Virus record (IMG/VR): IMGVR_UViG_3300025674_000024
Span: 1-64,000 of that record
Length of the DNA stretch: 64,000 nucleotides
Source: a virus
Strand: one strand, 5' to 3'
Positions 50,244-58,507 of the stretch are shown here, in pieces. Position 1 is the stretch's first letter, and every line of letters starts with the position of its first letter. The notes under the pieces were generated by a model. It saw only the letters and a list, made by a program, of their open reading frames with translations, was not told where the DNA came from and did not search any database. A program made the translations under genes and the position numbers.

Positions 50244-50272
50244 AGTTTACTTCTGATGGGGTTCTCTACGAA

Positions 50273-50280
50273 TTTTACCC
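50273..50280 (-). promoter_or_regulatory. Putative phage promoter element GGGTAAAA
   Basis: On the minus strand TTTTTAGTGTGAGGGTAAAA follows a terminator directly and precedes the baseplate unit. The TTTTTAGTGT shared with the 31531 site suggests a common terminator-promoter cassette. Confidence 0.55.
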
Positions 50281-50286
50281 TCACAC

Positions 50287-50310
50287 TAAAAAGCCCCGCC
50301 GAAGCGAGGC
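50287..50310 (-). terminator. Rho-independent terminator
   Basis: On the minus strand GCCTCG and CGGGGC form a 6-bp stem (one G-U) around CTTCGG, followed by TTTTT. It ends the transcript of the tail tube gene. Confidence 0.85.
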
Positions 50311-50353
50311 CGAAGGGATAAGTTTAAGCGGACCAACTATGGGGCTAAGTACC

Positions 50354-50776
50354 TCACGAATATGTCCAGTCATTGACTGTGAACACCAGTTCGATGGTGC
50401 CCACGTCGCCGGACTCCCGGTCCATCTCAGCCACGGTCAGCTGTTGAAGCTGGCAGCCGCTGAGAACGTAGGGGGTGCTGTTGCTATTATCGCCGTTACA
50501 TGTCGTCGGTTGGACCGTGATGGTGATGAACTCGCAGTTGTAATCTGCCCAAACCTGCTCGATCGCGTGAGCGAGAGCGGGATCGTAAGGTGCGGTGAGG
50601 GTGACGTCGTCCACGGAGCGAGGACCCACAACTTTGTAGATGCGGTTACCGGTGCCGTTGGCATACTGTCCGCTCTCCGCCGTATCCACGATCCCAGAGA
50701 ACTGAGTCCAGATCGTCTCCAGTCCGGAGATGGTGACGATGAACGCTGACTTTGGAATTGGAATGATGACTGGCAT
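50354..50776 (-). CDS. Tail tube protein
   Basis: The 140-residue protein (MPVIIPIPKSAFIVTISGLE) has the tail-tube layout: early strand pair, a loop with PRSVDDVTLTAPYDPALAHA, and a central YNCEFITITVQPT strand. An ending strand with GCQLQQLTVAEMDRESGD and TIELVFTVNDW follows. It sits directly after the major capsid gene and before the terminator. Assignment as tube rather than a neck protein is based on this pattern and size; the sheath is elsewhere (58825). Confidence 0.75.
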   Translation of the reverse strand: MPVIIPIPKSAFIVTISGLETIWTQFSGIVDTAESGQYANGTGNRIYKVVGPRSVDDVTLTAPYDPALAHAIEQVWADYNCEFITITVQPTTCNGDNSNSTPYVLSGCQLQQLTVAEMDRESGDVGTIELVFTVNDWTYS

Positions 50777-50814
50777 TGGAGATTCTCCTTATGAGTATGA
50801 ATGTAAAGGAGAGA

Positions 50815-53090
50815 TCAAGCGAACACGTCGTTGATATAGAAGCCAGAACCGAAACCGCCAGTGGAGCCCATGCCAGTGATGTTCACGGCACGCTCTACGG
50901 TGATCTCAGCACGGACCACGCGACGCTCACGGATGTAGTACTCAGGACGAACGGCGGGAGTGCCGGTCAGCTGGTAGGTGTAAGCGAATGCGGGAGTCGC
51001 GGCGTTGGCACCACCTGCGGGCATCACGGAATCGGAAGCGCTTAGCGGGCTGTAGAACAGCAGCACGGCGTTTTCGGGGAACACCGGAGTCAGAGTGCCG
51101 TCATCGGCGAGACGACGACCTTCAGCCACGCGGATACCGCGCTCGAGACCGAAGTAACGTGCGAGCACGTCCACGTCTATCGAGTCGGCGGTCGTGAACT
51201 GAATGCGATCCAGAATCGCGGCGTTGGTCAGCAGGCTGTCGAACACAGCGGTGCCGATTACGGCGCCATTGGGACGAATACCGATCTGATTGGATACGGC
51301 ACGCTTCCAGTTGAGAACGTCGGAGATGGGGTTGTTGCCAGCTGCACCCCAGCTAGCACCACCGGAGGAGATGCCGATCGTGGTGGCGTTAGCATCGTAG
51401 GTGGTCCAGTTAGCGTAACCGAGTCCCAGGGTACCACCGGCGACAATGTTGCCGGCTTCGTAGTTACCTGTGGTGCTCACCGCATTGGACACGGTCACCT
51501 CGTAGCTGTTCATGAGGCGGGACATCGCGTTGCGTGTCTCAATGGCGCGCAGGTCGACTTGAGCAGGGCCCTCACCGGCGTTCTCGATCACTTCCTCGGG
51601 AAGTTCCCAAGCGATCACTTCTTGCTCGAGAGCGTAAGCGTCGGTGTCGAAGCGGCTTTGAACGGCGGGGATGTTGGTGCCGTAGGCGCGACGGTAGTCG
51701 GAGATAGCGAAGGCTTCCTTGCCGAAGCGCAGGATTTTACCGGCGCGGGTGGGGGTGTCCACCACAGGGGCAATGAAGTTTGCGATGCTGGTCTCGGGCA
51801 GCATGAAGCCCTGAGCCAGGGTTGTGAGAATAGGCAGTATGTTATCGTAAAAGAGTTTAGCTTTTACTTCTTACGGTTTTCATTCCCGTAAGTTCAGACT
51901 ATATCATCATCCCTTGAATACGCCTTTAATCCATCCATCTCCAGGACATTCTTTACTCCTGGTTCTCTCTACGATACCGTCTTCTGCAATTCGGTACCAG
52001 CGAGTTTTTCCTTTAGACATCTTGCCACCTTTAGCGGCAAAATATTTTCCTTGGGGCCCTCTACCTCTTTCCCAGCCGTCACCCGGACAGGAATGAGATC
52101 TTGTAACTTGATCCTCTTTATGCCACCATAGCATTTTGCCAGTAGCTAGTCCGCCCTTTCGAGAGTTTTCTCGGGCGGTCGGATCATTCTCCATCAGAGC
52201 CTTCATAAACTTAGAATTAAGTTTCTTATGCTCTTCAGAAATAGTTTTGTTCTTGTGGGCTTTCCCTATGTTTTTTCTCCATTCTTCAGAGAAATTTCTC
52301 CCTAAGTTTGTTTTTAGACCGTCTAAACATTTTGTTCGTAGGTCTAAGTATTCTTGAGGAGAAAGTTCTCGTCCGTCTAGATGAGACATAAACCAGTAGG
52401 CTTGCTTAAGTTTGACTTCTTCTGGGAAAGCGTCTATAAGCAGCTTATGCGCTTGTAGGTGCTCTATTGGAGTAAGCCAAACTAAGTTTGAAGTATCGTC
52501 AGAACCGCCAAGACATCTTGAAATGATGTGATGAAGTTCGTGATACCCCTCTGGTTTTTCTTTGCGATAAAGGAAAGATGAAATGAATTCTGTGTACTCA
52601 GGGGAGCTGGGCGCTCGTGGGAAGGTTATTGTTGGGTCACTCACTTCCTAGTCGTTGAACCTTTTTATCTCAATCTATTTTACAAATAGACACCCGAGAT
52701 AAACTTGGCTGCTGATTCCCATTTCAGGGTTCCAGCAATTCACCCAGTTCTCGCATCCTTCTTACGAAAGAGCGGGACCGTTTTCACAATCGACACCACC
52801 GTAGGTGTCACGAAGCAAATGTGTTATCGTAAGAGAGTTTAGCTCTTACTTCTTACGGTTACTGTTCCCGTAAGTTCAGACTATATCATCATCCCGATCG
52901 TCTTTGCAGTTGATCGGGAGCCGGGCGCTCTTGGGTGGAGTTATTGTTGGGACTCATCCACCTAGTCGTTGAACGTTCCACAGAACCTAAGCCCTCTGTG
53001 GCTTCGCTGCTGATTCTCCTTTCAGAGTTCCAGCAATTCACCCGGTGTTCGACGCGGATCACTCCACGAAGGAACCTATCGATTCATCAT
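50815..53090 (-). CDS. Major capsid protein, split by two group I introns
   Basis: The gene is predicted as three exons: 53082-53090, 52767-52827 and 50815-51845, joining to 1101 nt (366 aa). Exon 1 is ATGATGAAT after an AAGGAG. Exon 2 gives ITHLLRDTYGGVDCENGPAL and the first base of a Tyr codon. Exon 3 resumes NILPILTTLAQGFMLPETS. The unspliced exon 3 frame alone starts 14 codons late at MLPETS. The product has an MCP-like core (RRAYGTNIP, LPEEVIENA, SYEVTVSNA, KRAVSNQIGIRPNGAVIGTA, RPEYYIRERRVVRAEI). The genes either side encode decoration and tail tube proteins. Splicing is predicted from sequence, not shown. Confidence 0.75.
51846..52766 (-). ncRNA. Group I intron 2 in the capsid gene (ORF-containing)
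   Basis: On the minus strand the 921-nt intron starts CGTAAGAAGG after exon ...CTCTTT. A P1 helix pairs TCTTT with GAAGGA, placing the required U-G at the splice site. Core elements follow: GGGTGAATTGCTGGAA and AATCAGCAGC (P4-P6), GTTCAACGACTAGG (P7 5' side), ATATAGTCTGAAC (P7 3' side). It ends in hairpins CTTACGG/CCGTAAG and a final ...TTTTACG. The HNH ORF lies inside it. Confidence 0.8.
51907..52644 (-). CDS. HNH homing endonuclease encoded in intron 2
   Basis: The 245-residue protein has the HNH centre YHELHHIISRCLGGSDDTSN and then LVWLTPIEHLQAHKLL, followed by NUMOD3-type segments (NIGKAHKNKTISEEHKKLNS; GGLATGKMLWWHKE). It starts at a GTG within the intron core, just after GACTAG. The frame ends before the P7 3' strand, so the intron could still fold with the ORF looped out. 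It probably spreads the intron to intronless capsid genes. Confidence 0.88.
   Translation of the reverse strand: MSDPTITFPRAPSSPEYTEFISSFLYRKEKPEGYHELHHIISRCLGGSDDTSNLVWLTPIEHLQAHKLLIDAFPEEVKLKQAYWFMSHLDGRELSPQEYLDLRTKCLDGLKTNLGRNFSEEWRKNIGKAHKNKTISEEHKKLNSKFMKALMENDPTARENSRKGGLATGKMLWWHKEDQVTRSHSCPGDGWERGRGPQGKYFAAKGGKMSKGKTRWYRIAEDGIVERTRSKECPGDGWIKGVFKG
52828..53081 (-). ncRNA. Group I intron 1 in the capsid gene (ORF-less)
   Basis: On the minus strand this 254-nt intron starts CGATAGGTTCC after exon ATGATGAAT, where P1 can form AUGAAU with GUUCCU including a terminal U-G. The core is nearly the same as intron 2: GGGTGAATTGCTGGAA, AATCAGCAGC, GTTCAACGACTAGG, ATATAGTCTGAAC, and the 3' hairpins ending in ...CTCTTACG. 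It has no endonuclease ORF. Confidence 0.78.
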
Positions 53091-53172
53091 TGACTTTAAG
53101 TCTCCTTCTGCAGAAGATATAGTTTGTCCCTGGACTTACACCAACCCCAAGAGGTTAGATGCCAGGGTGAAA

Positions 53173-53619
53173 TTAGCTGAAGCTGACGAGCACGTAATCC
53201 TCACCGCCTTGGGTGAGAACTTCGCGGATGATCGGGGTTGTGCCGTTGACAGTCACAGCGGCGCCGGCAGCGTTAGTCACTGCCTGACCGTTGGCGTTCA
53301 CCTCGAGAGCGGTACCGATGTCAGCGGCCACGGGCACGTTAGCACCGGCCTCGGCGGAAATTAGCAGCAGACCGGAGGTAGCCACGGTCAGCATGCGAGT
53401 CTCGTCGGTTGCGAAACCGGTCGCGGGAACGTTGTCGTTCATCGTGAACTGTGCCACGCCCACGGATTCGCCGCCGTTGGACTGTTGAACGAGCAGGGGT
53501 ACGGTGCCGGGAGCCGCGGTCAGTTCGACCACACGGAATTCATTAACGGCGGTGCCTTGAGCGACCTGGAAACTTTCTGCAAATCTTACATACTGACGCC
53601 CATAAACAGGTGCAGCCAT
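53173..53619 (-). CDS. Capsid decoration protein (DUF2190-like)
   Basis: The 148-residue protein (MAAPVYGRQYVRFAESFQVA) has a Gly/Ala/Val-rich beta layout with VVELTAAPGTVPLLVQQSNG, ESVGVAQFTMNDNVPATGFA and VATSGLLLISAEAGANVPVA. This resembles the DUF2190/head-decoration pattern encoded next to capsid genes. A GGGTAAAAC motif and a CCGTCT/AGACGG hairpin lie in a 67-nt leader. The gap to the capsid exon 1 is 82 bp. Confidence 0.75.
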   Translation of the reverse strand: MAAPVYGRQYVRFAESFQVAQGTAVNEFRVVELTAAPGTVPLLVQQSNGGESVGVAQFTMNDNVPATGFATDETRMLTVATSGLLLISAEAGANVPVAADIGTALEVNANGQAVTNAAGAAVTVNGTTPIIREVLTQGGEDYVLVSFS

Positions 53620-53686
53620 GTGTTTTCTCCTAAGATGAAAAGGATATCAATTGCCGTCTTTTCTTAGACGGGTCTTCACAGTGTTG

Positions 53687-53694
53687 TTTTACCC
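53687..53694 (-). promoter_or_regulatory. Putative promoter upstream of the decoration and capsid genes
   Basis: On the minus strand GGGGTGGGTAAAACAACAC lies 67 nt before the decoration start. The leader contains a 6-bp hairpin at about 53653-53670, then an AGGAG Shine-Dalgarno. Confidence 0.5.
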
Positions 53695-53722
53695 ACCCCT
53701 AACATGGGACAGGTTTCAATAG

Positions 53723-54643
53723 CTACCTATACTTGATCACACACCGGCAGCGGTCATGGCACCTACACCCCACTCCTGGCATAGGGAGAGATCCGATTGG
53801 CACCCAGCCGAGAGAGTCGTAGTATTTGCAGTCCTCACACACTCTCCTATCGTGCTTTGAGCTGCGCCGCATCTCTTTGAATCCCTCGGTTCTCTTCTTG
53901 GAAGACTCCCCTGTGACGAACCATCTCCAGAGAGGAGTGACTAAGAATCTCTTAAGACGAGCGCCGAGTCCATTCCAGGTAGCGGGGCCTCTCTGCCTTT
54001 GCCTCGGTTTGGATTCCTTTTGAGCTTTCTCAGCCTGAGTGTCGGTCTCAGCGGTAGGACTAATCTTACGGCCTTTGCCCTCTTTCTGAGTGTCTTTAAC
54101 TGTAGTCTTAGCCGCTCGAATTGCCGCTTTGGTAGCTCGAGCCCCTGTGAGGGGGATGACAAGAGATGTGGGAGCAGAGACTACCGGAGCTTCGAGATTT
54201 CTTTCATCTTGGGACACAGTGAGGGGTTGGTCTTCTCCCGGGACAGGATAGTACCAATCATCATCCTCCTCCTCCTGGTAATTCTCCTCATCTGAGAGAC
54301 GGTCATTATCCAGGGAAAGCTTGATGTCGTCAAAGAAGTTCCAGAGGTACTTCATCTGACCCATCGTCTCGGAGTAGAGAGTCTGTGGGATCTTTGTCTC
54401 TCCCAGTCCTAGCATCACAGCTGCAACTGATGAGATAAGAGTATCCTCTGCAGAAGCCCTCTGGAACTCTGAGAAAGTGATCTTATTGGCTTTGAGCTTT
54501 CTTGTGAGGGCCTCAGCTCGGCCTTCCATCTCCGCCTCTAGGCCCTCAAGAGAGGTGAAGGATTCAGCTAAGCGCTGGGCACGGTCGATGTAACTCTCCC
54601 GGCGCTTAGCCGCCTGACCAATAAAGGACAGAAGCTCCATCAC
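53723..54643 (-). CDS. MuF-like minor head protein
   Basis: The 306-residue protein is helical at first (SLEGLEAEMEGRAEALTRKL), then has an acidic/basic linker. It ends in a Cys/His cluster VCEDCKYYDSLGWVPIGSLP then GVGCRCHDRCRCVI. That ending is characteristic of SPP1 gp7/MuF-type head morphogenesis proteins, which sit at the portal and may be ejected. The order portal, scaffold/protease, MuF-like, decoration is Mu-like. It overlaps the protease gene by 4 bp. Confidence 0.7.
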   Translation of the reverse strand: MMELLSFIGQAAKRRESYIDRAQRLAESFTSLEGLEAEMEGRAEALTRKLKANKITFSEFQRASAEDTLISSVAAVMLGLGETKIPQTLYSETMGQMKYLWNFFDDIKLSLDNDRLSDEENYQEEEDDDWYYPVPGEDQPLTVSQDERNLEAPVVSAPTSLVIPLTGARATKAAIRAAKTTVKDTQKEGKGRKISPTAETDTQAEKAQKESKPRQRQRGPATWNGLGARLKRFLVTPLWRWFVTGESSKKRTEGFKEMRRSSKHDRRVCEDCKYYDSLGWVPIGSLPMPGVGCRCHDRCRCVIKYR

Positions 54644-56703
54644 TCAGCGGTGAAAAGAACGCGCTTAAGAGCCTCCGTGTAATCGATCTCTTCTTCGCGG
54701 GAGATCTTCAGCGCTTTTTCGTGGGGATCAAGATCCTCCTCTCTCACCACAGACTCGCCACCTGCAACTTCCTCGAAGCAAACCTGGGAAGGAAGGTTTT
54801 CTAGGATACGCATCAAAGGGGTAGCGGCGGTCTCGCCTTCCGAAAACTCGAGAGTACCAAGCTCCAAACCCTCCATGTAGTCTACAAGGTCCTCAGCAGC
54901 CACTACAGCCTCGGTCAGCCTACCCGTCTCGTAGAGACCTTCGGCAAACTGCTCGAGTTGCATGCGGTGAGCCTTACGCTCAGAAAACTCCGCTTCAGAT
55001 TTGAGCTTAGCGTTAGCGGCTTCGAGTTCCTCGAGGCGTGCCATCATCTCCTCAATCTTGGAAACGGGAGCTTCCTCGGAGTGGTTCACGTACATCACGC
55101 GAACACCCTTGCCTTTTGCTTGCTTGCCTGTGCCGCCGCCATTAGCGAGATCTAAGTACTTATCAGGGTAGCCCTTCATCTCAGGGGCTTTGCCGGTCTT
55201 CTTACGGTCTTTCTCCATCTTAGAGGACTTACCGGTCTCGCCGTCGTAACCGTCGACTTCCTCGTCGGTTCCCTTCTCGTCGCCTTCGAAGCCCTTGATC
55301 TCGGGAGCAGTTCCCTTCTTACCGCGGCCAGTTTCGCCTTCGGGACCAGCTTTTCCAACTTCGCCGCGACCGCTCTGATCGTTGTTGGGATCGAGGGCCT
55401 TGCGACCCTTCATACCGTCCTTGCCACGCTTAGGCTCAGAAGTCTTGTCGACGTACTTGTTGTCGTCGGTCTCAGCATAGCCGAGATTGATACCCTTGGA
55501 CGGAGACTTAGTGCGCACAAGACCACCGGGGCCATCCTCTTCGGGAGTCACGCCAGTGTCAGACGAAGCCACGCTGTCCATGCCACGCTTCTTCTTGCTA
55601 GGCTCAAAGGTGGGGTCCATGTACATCTCTTCATCCTCTTCCTCCATAGCCTCGCCATTTTTAGGCTGCTTTTTCACCTTGGAGGCGACGGGACCCTCTC
55701 CGTCAGCTTCTTCAGACTCCATGCCGGACATACCCTTGGGAGCGGGAGCCTTGAGGCCCTTTACCTTGCCGTCATGCTCAGCGGTGGCTTCACCGTGCTC
55801 CTCAGAATCAGACTCCTCGTAGGACATGCCCTTCTTCTTGGAGCCGCATGAACCGTAGTCCATGTCCTTCTCTTTCATAGCCTCGTCCATGGACTTACCA
55901 CTGGCCTCAGCTTTCTTTTTGGCGGCTTGCTTCTTAAGAGCGTCGGGTAGATCTTTACCTTCCATCTCCTTGGACATCACGGAGTCATCGTCCTCCTTTT
56001 CTTCGGAGTCGCCCTCCTCGCCCATCTTTTCGCCCTTGACTTTCTTGGGCTTTTTCATACCCATCATCTCACCTTCGGCGAATTCGCCTTCGATGGTTTC
56101 TTCTTTAACTTCGGCGGGAGCTTCGAGTTGCTGCTCCATCACCTCTTCCTGAGTGTTCATCTCAGCGCGAGCCTCATTGAGTTTTTCTTTAAGGAGTTCA
56201 AGAGGTCCCATGTCCTTCTTGAGTGTAGGTCCGAGTTCCGGATCGAACACGGCGTCTGGAGTAAGAGTTGTGGCGAAATCTACGATCCCGTCATCACTCT
56301 CCTCGTAAGCGAAGCCTTTAAGCCCTTTCACAGCCGGAGGTTGGGCCCCCAGCAGAGCGACGTGGCGCAGTGACCACTTACCCGGCTCTGGGTTGATCTT
56401 GGACTCGGGAGAATAGAAGGATGCGCTCACCTTCTTATAGAGTCCGTTCTGAATGTAATCCTTAGCTAAGGGAGAGAAGTCAATCTCAGCAAAGAGTTTG
56501 TCACCCTTAACTTTGACGTCCCGAACCCATCCCCATGAGGGAACTTTGTCATTGTCCTCGTGGCCAATCCGAATCGGAGCCTCGTGAACACTAGGATTAT
56601 AGGAGGAAGCGATCTCAGAGAGGTCTTTCTTTGTAAACTCTCTTGTCACCCCTTGCGCCGAGGTCTGGGTCCCGGCTTTAAAGATGTGTACTTCTTTGAT
56701 CAT
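54640..56703 (-). CDS. Head maturation protease / scaffold (Mu I-type)
   Basis: The N-terminal ~150 residues have the I-protease-like pattern (EVHIFKAGTQTSAQGVTREF, PIRIGHEDNDKVPSWGWVRD, KKVSASFYSPESKINPEPGK, then HVALLGAQPPAVKGLK). A very long Lys/Glu/Gly-rich low-complexity linker follows (about 200-530). A coiled coil (IEEMMARLEELEAANAKLKS) and a helical C-terminus that would serve as scaffold complete it. The total of 687 residues is long for the family. It should cleave capsid-interior proteins during maturation, potentially including the tagged effectors. A GGGTAAAAC lies 30 nt upstream. Confidence 0.75.
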   Translation of the reverse strand: MIKEVHIFKAGTQTSAQGVTREFTKKDLSEIASSYNPSVHEAPIRIGHEDNDKVPSWGWVRDVKVKGDKLFAEIDFSPLAKDYIQNGLYKKVSASFYSPESKINPEPGKWSLRHVALLGAQPPAVKGLKGFAYEESDDGIVDFATTLTPDAVFDPELGPTLKKDMGPLELLKEKLNEARAEMNTQEEVMEQQLEAPAEVKEETIEGEFAEGEMMGMKKPKKVKGEKMGEEGDSEEKEDDDSVMSKEMEGKDLPDALKKQAAKKKAEASGKSMDEAMKEKDMDYGSCGSKKKGMSYEESDSEEHGEATAEHDGKVKGLKAPAPKGMSGMESEEADGEGPVASKVKKQPKNGEAMEEEDEEMYMDPTFEPSKKKRGMDSVASSDTGVTPEEDGPGGLVRTKSPSKGINLGYAETDDNKYVDKTSEPKRGKDGMKGRKALDPNNDQSGRGEVGKAGPEGETGRGKKGTAPEIKGFEGDEKGTDEEVDGYDGETGKSSKMEKDRKKTGKAPEMKGYPDKYLDLANGGGTGKQAKGKGVRVMYVNHSEEAPVSKIEEMMARLEELEAANAKLKSEAEFSERKAHRMQLEQFAEGLYETGRLTEAVVAAEDLVDYMEGLELGTLEFSEGETAATPLMRILENLPSQVCFEEVAGGESVVREEDLDPHEKALKISREEEIDYTEALKRVLFTAE

Positions 56704-56733
56704 ATTAGTAAGACTGGGACAGCCTCAAGGTGG

Positions 56734-56741
56734 TTTTACCC
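56734..56741 (-). promoter_or_regulatory. Putative phage promoter element GGGTAAAA
   Basis: On the minus strand AATGACGGGTAAAACCACC overlaps the portal stop region and lies 30 nt before the ATG of the protease/scaffold gene at 56703. Confidence 0.55.
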
Positions 56742-56742
56742 G

Positions 56743-58152
56743 TCATTCTCCTAGTATCTCGTCGATCAGGGCATTGAGCGCATCATCATCGAGATCCTCA
56801 TCTTCCTCTTCTTTCTTAGTGGGAGCGGGAGTTGGAGTCTCATCTCCCACTCTCTCCTTCTCGTTCTCCTCAGTCTCTTCCTCCTCGGGAGGAACTTCTG
56901 GGAGGGGACCCTTAGCTTGGGTGTCTTCAGGTTCCTCGAGTTCCACTTTGAAGTTGGCTTCGATCCAGTCTCGAGTGGGACGGAACCCGACTTTCTCGAT
57001 CATCACGCCGACGTCAGTCATCGTCAGAGAGGACTTGTCCTCGGTCACAAAGTGGCGACGGATCTTCGGTGCCACAACGTTAGTACCGAAGTTGAGATCT
57101 ACGATCCAGCGAACGAGGCTCTCGTTGAGAGTAGCGCACAGGAGTTCGGAAAGCTCCTGAGCTCGGACCTCTCTCACGGTCTGAGCGACCTCCGAAGAAG
57201 CTCTCGAGCCAGCCTCAGCGCTCCCTGCTTCGTCCTCTCCCGCGATGAGAAGGTTGATCTCTCTGATCAGAGAGTCTCGCAGCTGGGAGAAAGTCTCTGG
57301 AGAACCCTGCGGATTGATGAACTCGAGTTGGTAGCCCTCCGGGAGGATCAGCGCGGTCTCTTGGGAGAGGTTGGTGAGGTGATCGTAGAGAGTGTCAATT
57401 TCAGAAGTCGTAGCGGACAGAGGAGCGGTAGCTACAGCTGTCGGGTTCGCGAAGCGGTCGCTGTAAAGAAGTTGAGACTCGAGAGCTCGCCGCTTGAACT
57501 TGACGATAGGATAGAGGATCCGGCCCAGACCGCAGCCGTACGGATCTCCGTTGGCCTGAGCCCAGTAACGAAACACCATGAACTTGCGAGCGGGGAGATC
57601 TTCCCCCTCGAAAGTGTTGGCGCGAGTTACGAGCTTCATTGTGAAGCCCATGTCAGCATCCTTGTTTTCTTGAAAGAGGAAGCGGCGCACGTCCCTGGGT
57701 CGCACGTCGTAGGCCTTCACTCCGCTCTTCGTGCGACGCCACATGATCTCGCCGACGGAGAACCCGACAACGTAAGCCTCGAGCATCGCCTTGAAGATCT
57801 CGTCCATCGGGAGATCGTAGATCTGACCCTCGACAAACTCTTTCACGGCTTGGTCCCCGGGAGAATCCGAGGCCGGTTCTACAATGAGGTCTCTCGCTGT
57901 GATCTCTTGGACCACCTTCTCCCAGGCTGCTTGGACGTTAGAGTCAAAGAGCAGTCTCTGATAGATGATGAGAGCAGCGATACCGCCCTTCTGAAGGAGA
58001 AGCTCATCGTTGGGACGGACGATGACGTCGCCAGTCCCGGTGTGCATAACACCTGGGAAGTATCCGTAAACCGTCTGCCTATTGTAGGGGTTGGCTGAAT
58101 ACTGGGCTACCTCCCCTTTGGGGATAGCTGGGATTTCAAAGCGCTTTGCCAA
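56743..58152 (-). CDS. Portal protein (DUF935/Mu gp29-like)
   Basis: The 469-residue protein has the DUF935 portal pattern: VVQEITARDLIVEPASDSPG, AMLEAYVVGFSVGEIMWRRT, VRPRDVRRFLF, ARKFMVFRYWAQANGDPYGC, and INLLIAGEDEAGSAEAGSRA. RDWIEANFKVE follows near the end. The C-terminal ~60 residues are acidic and low-complexity. The portal forms the dodecameric DNA channel at the capsid vertex. It precedes the protease and MuF-like genes, as in Mu. Confidence 0.85.
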   Translation of the reverse strand: MAKRFEIPAIPKGEVAQYSANPYNRQTVYGYFPGVMHTGTGDVIVRPNDELLLQKGGIAALIIYQRLLFDSNVQAAWEKVVQEITARDLIVEPASDSPGDQAVKEFVEGQIYDLPMDEIFKAMLEAYVVGFSVGEIMWRRTKSGVKAYDVRPRDVRRFLFQENKDADMGFTMKLVTRANTFEGEDLPARKFMVFRYWAQANGDPYGCGLGRILYPIVKFKRRALESQLLYSDRFANPTAVATAPLSATTSEIDTLYDHLTNLSQETALILPEGYQLEFINPQGSPETFSQLRDSLIREINLLIAGEDEAGSAEAGSRASSEVAQTVREVRAQELSELLCATLNESLVRWIVDLNFGTNVVAPKIRRHFVTEDKSSLTMTDVGVMIEKVGFRPTRDWIEANFKVELEEPEDTQAKGPLPEVPPEEEETEENEKERVGDETPTPAPTKKEEEDEDLDDDALNALIDEILGE

Positions 58153-58153
58153 T

Positions 58154-58507
58154 TCAGATCACCAGTGAAAGAGACAGAGGAGGTTGAAGATCTCCCGAGA
58201 CACTGTAAGTGATCGTCACAGAGTAAATACCCGTCTCTCCGTTAGTCCAGTTTCCACTTACAGATAAGTCTTGCACGGCTCCTACTTGCTCCGCGATCGC
58301 ATTGGAGATCTTCGCGTCGATCGCAGCGGGCTGCATGGTCTCAAAAGTATCGTCAGGAAGGCCGTAGTCCGCTCTCATGATCCTCTCGAAAGGCCGTGTC
58401 TCCAGCACAGAGATGATCCTCTCTTCCACCAACTGGGCATCAGTGGACAAGCTCAAGCCACCACCAGAGACTTGCAGAGGGTATGTGAGACCGCGGATGT
58501 TTGTCAT
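58154..58507 (-). CDS. gp25/gpW-like baseplate wedge protein
   Basis: The 117-residue protein (MTNIRGLTYPLQVSGGGLSL) matches the gp25 pattern: Gly-rich start, VEERIISVLETRPFERIMRA then DYGLPDDTFE, helix AAIDAKISNAIAEQVGAVQD and a final strand pair. gp25-like proteins join sheath to baseplate in contractile systems. The position next to the sheath gene supports this. It overlaps the ribbon-helix-helix gene by 4 bp. Confidence 0.85.
   Translation of the reverse strand: MTNIRGLTYPLQVSGGGLSLSTDAQLVEERIISVLETRPFERIMRADYGLPDDTFETMQPAAIDAKISNAIAEQVGAVQDLSVSGNWTNGETGIYSVTITYSVSGDLQPPLSLSLVI

Noticed and set aside
53060-53152. Open frame GVSPGTNYIFCRRRLKVNDE next to capsid exon 1
   Set aside because: It looks protein-like but has no start codon, ends inside intron 1 and cannot be joined in frame to exon 2; the ATGATGAAT frame fits better.
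56917-58098. 393-codon plus-strand ORF opposite the portal gene
   Set aside because: It lies antisense over an unmistakable portal; no motif and no start signal.
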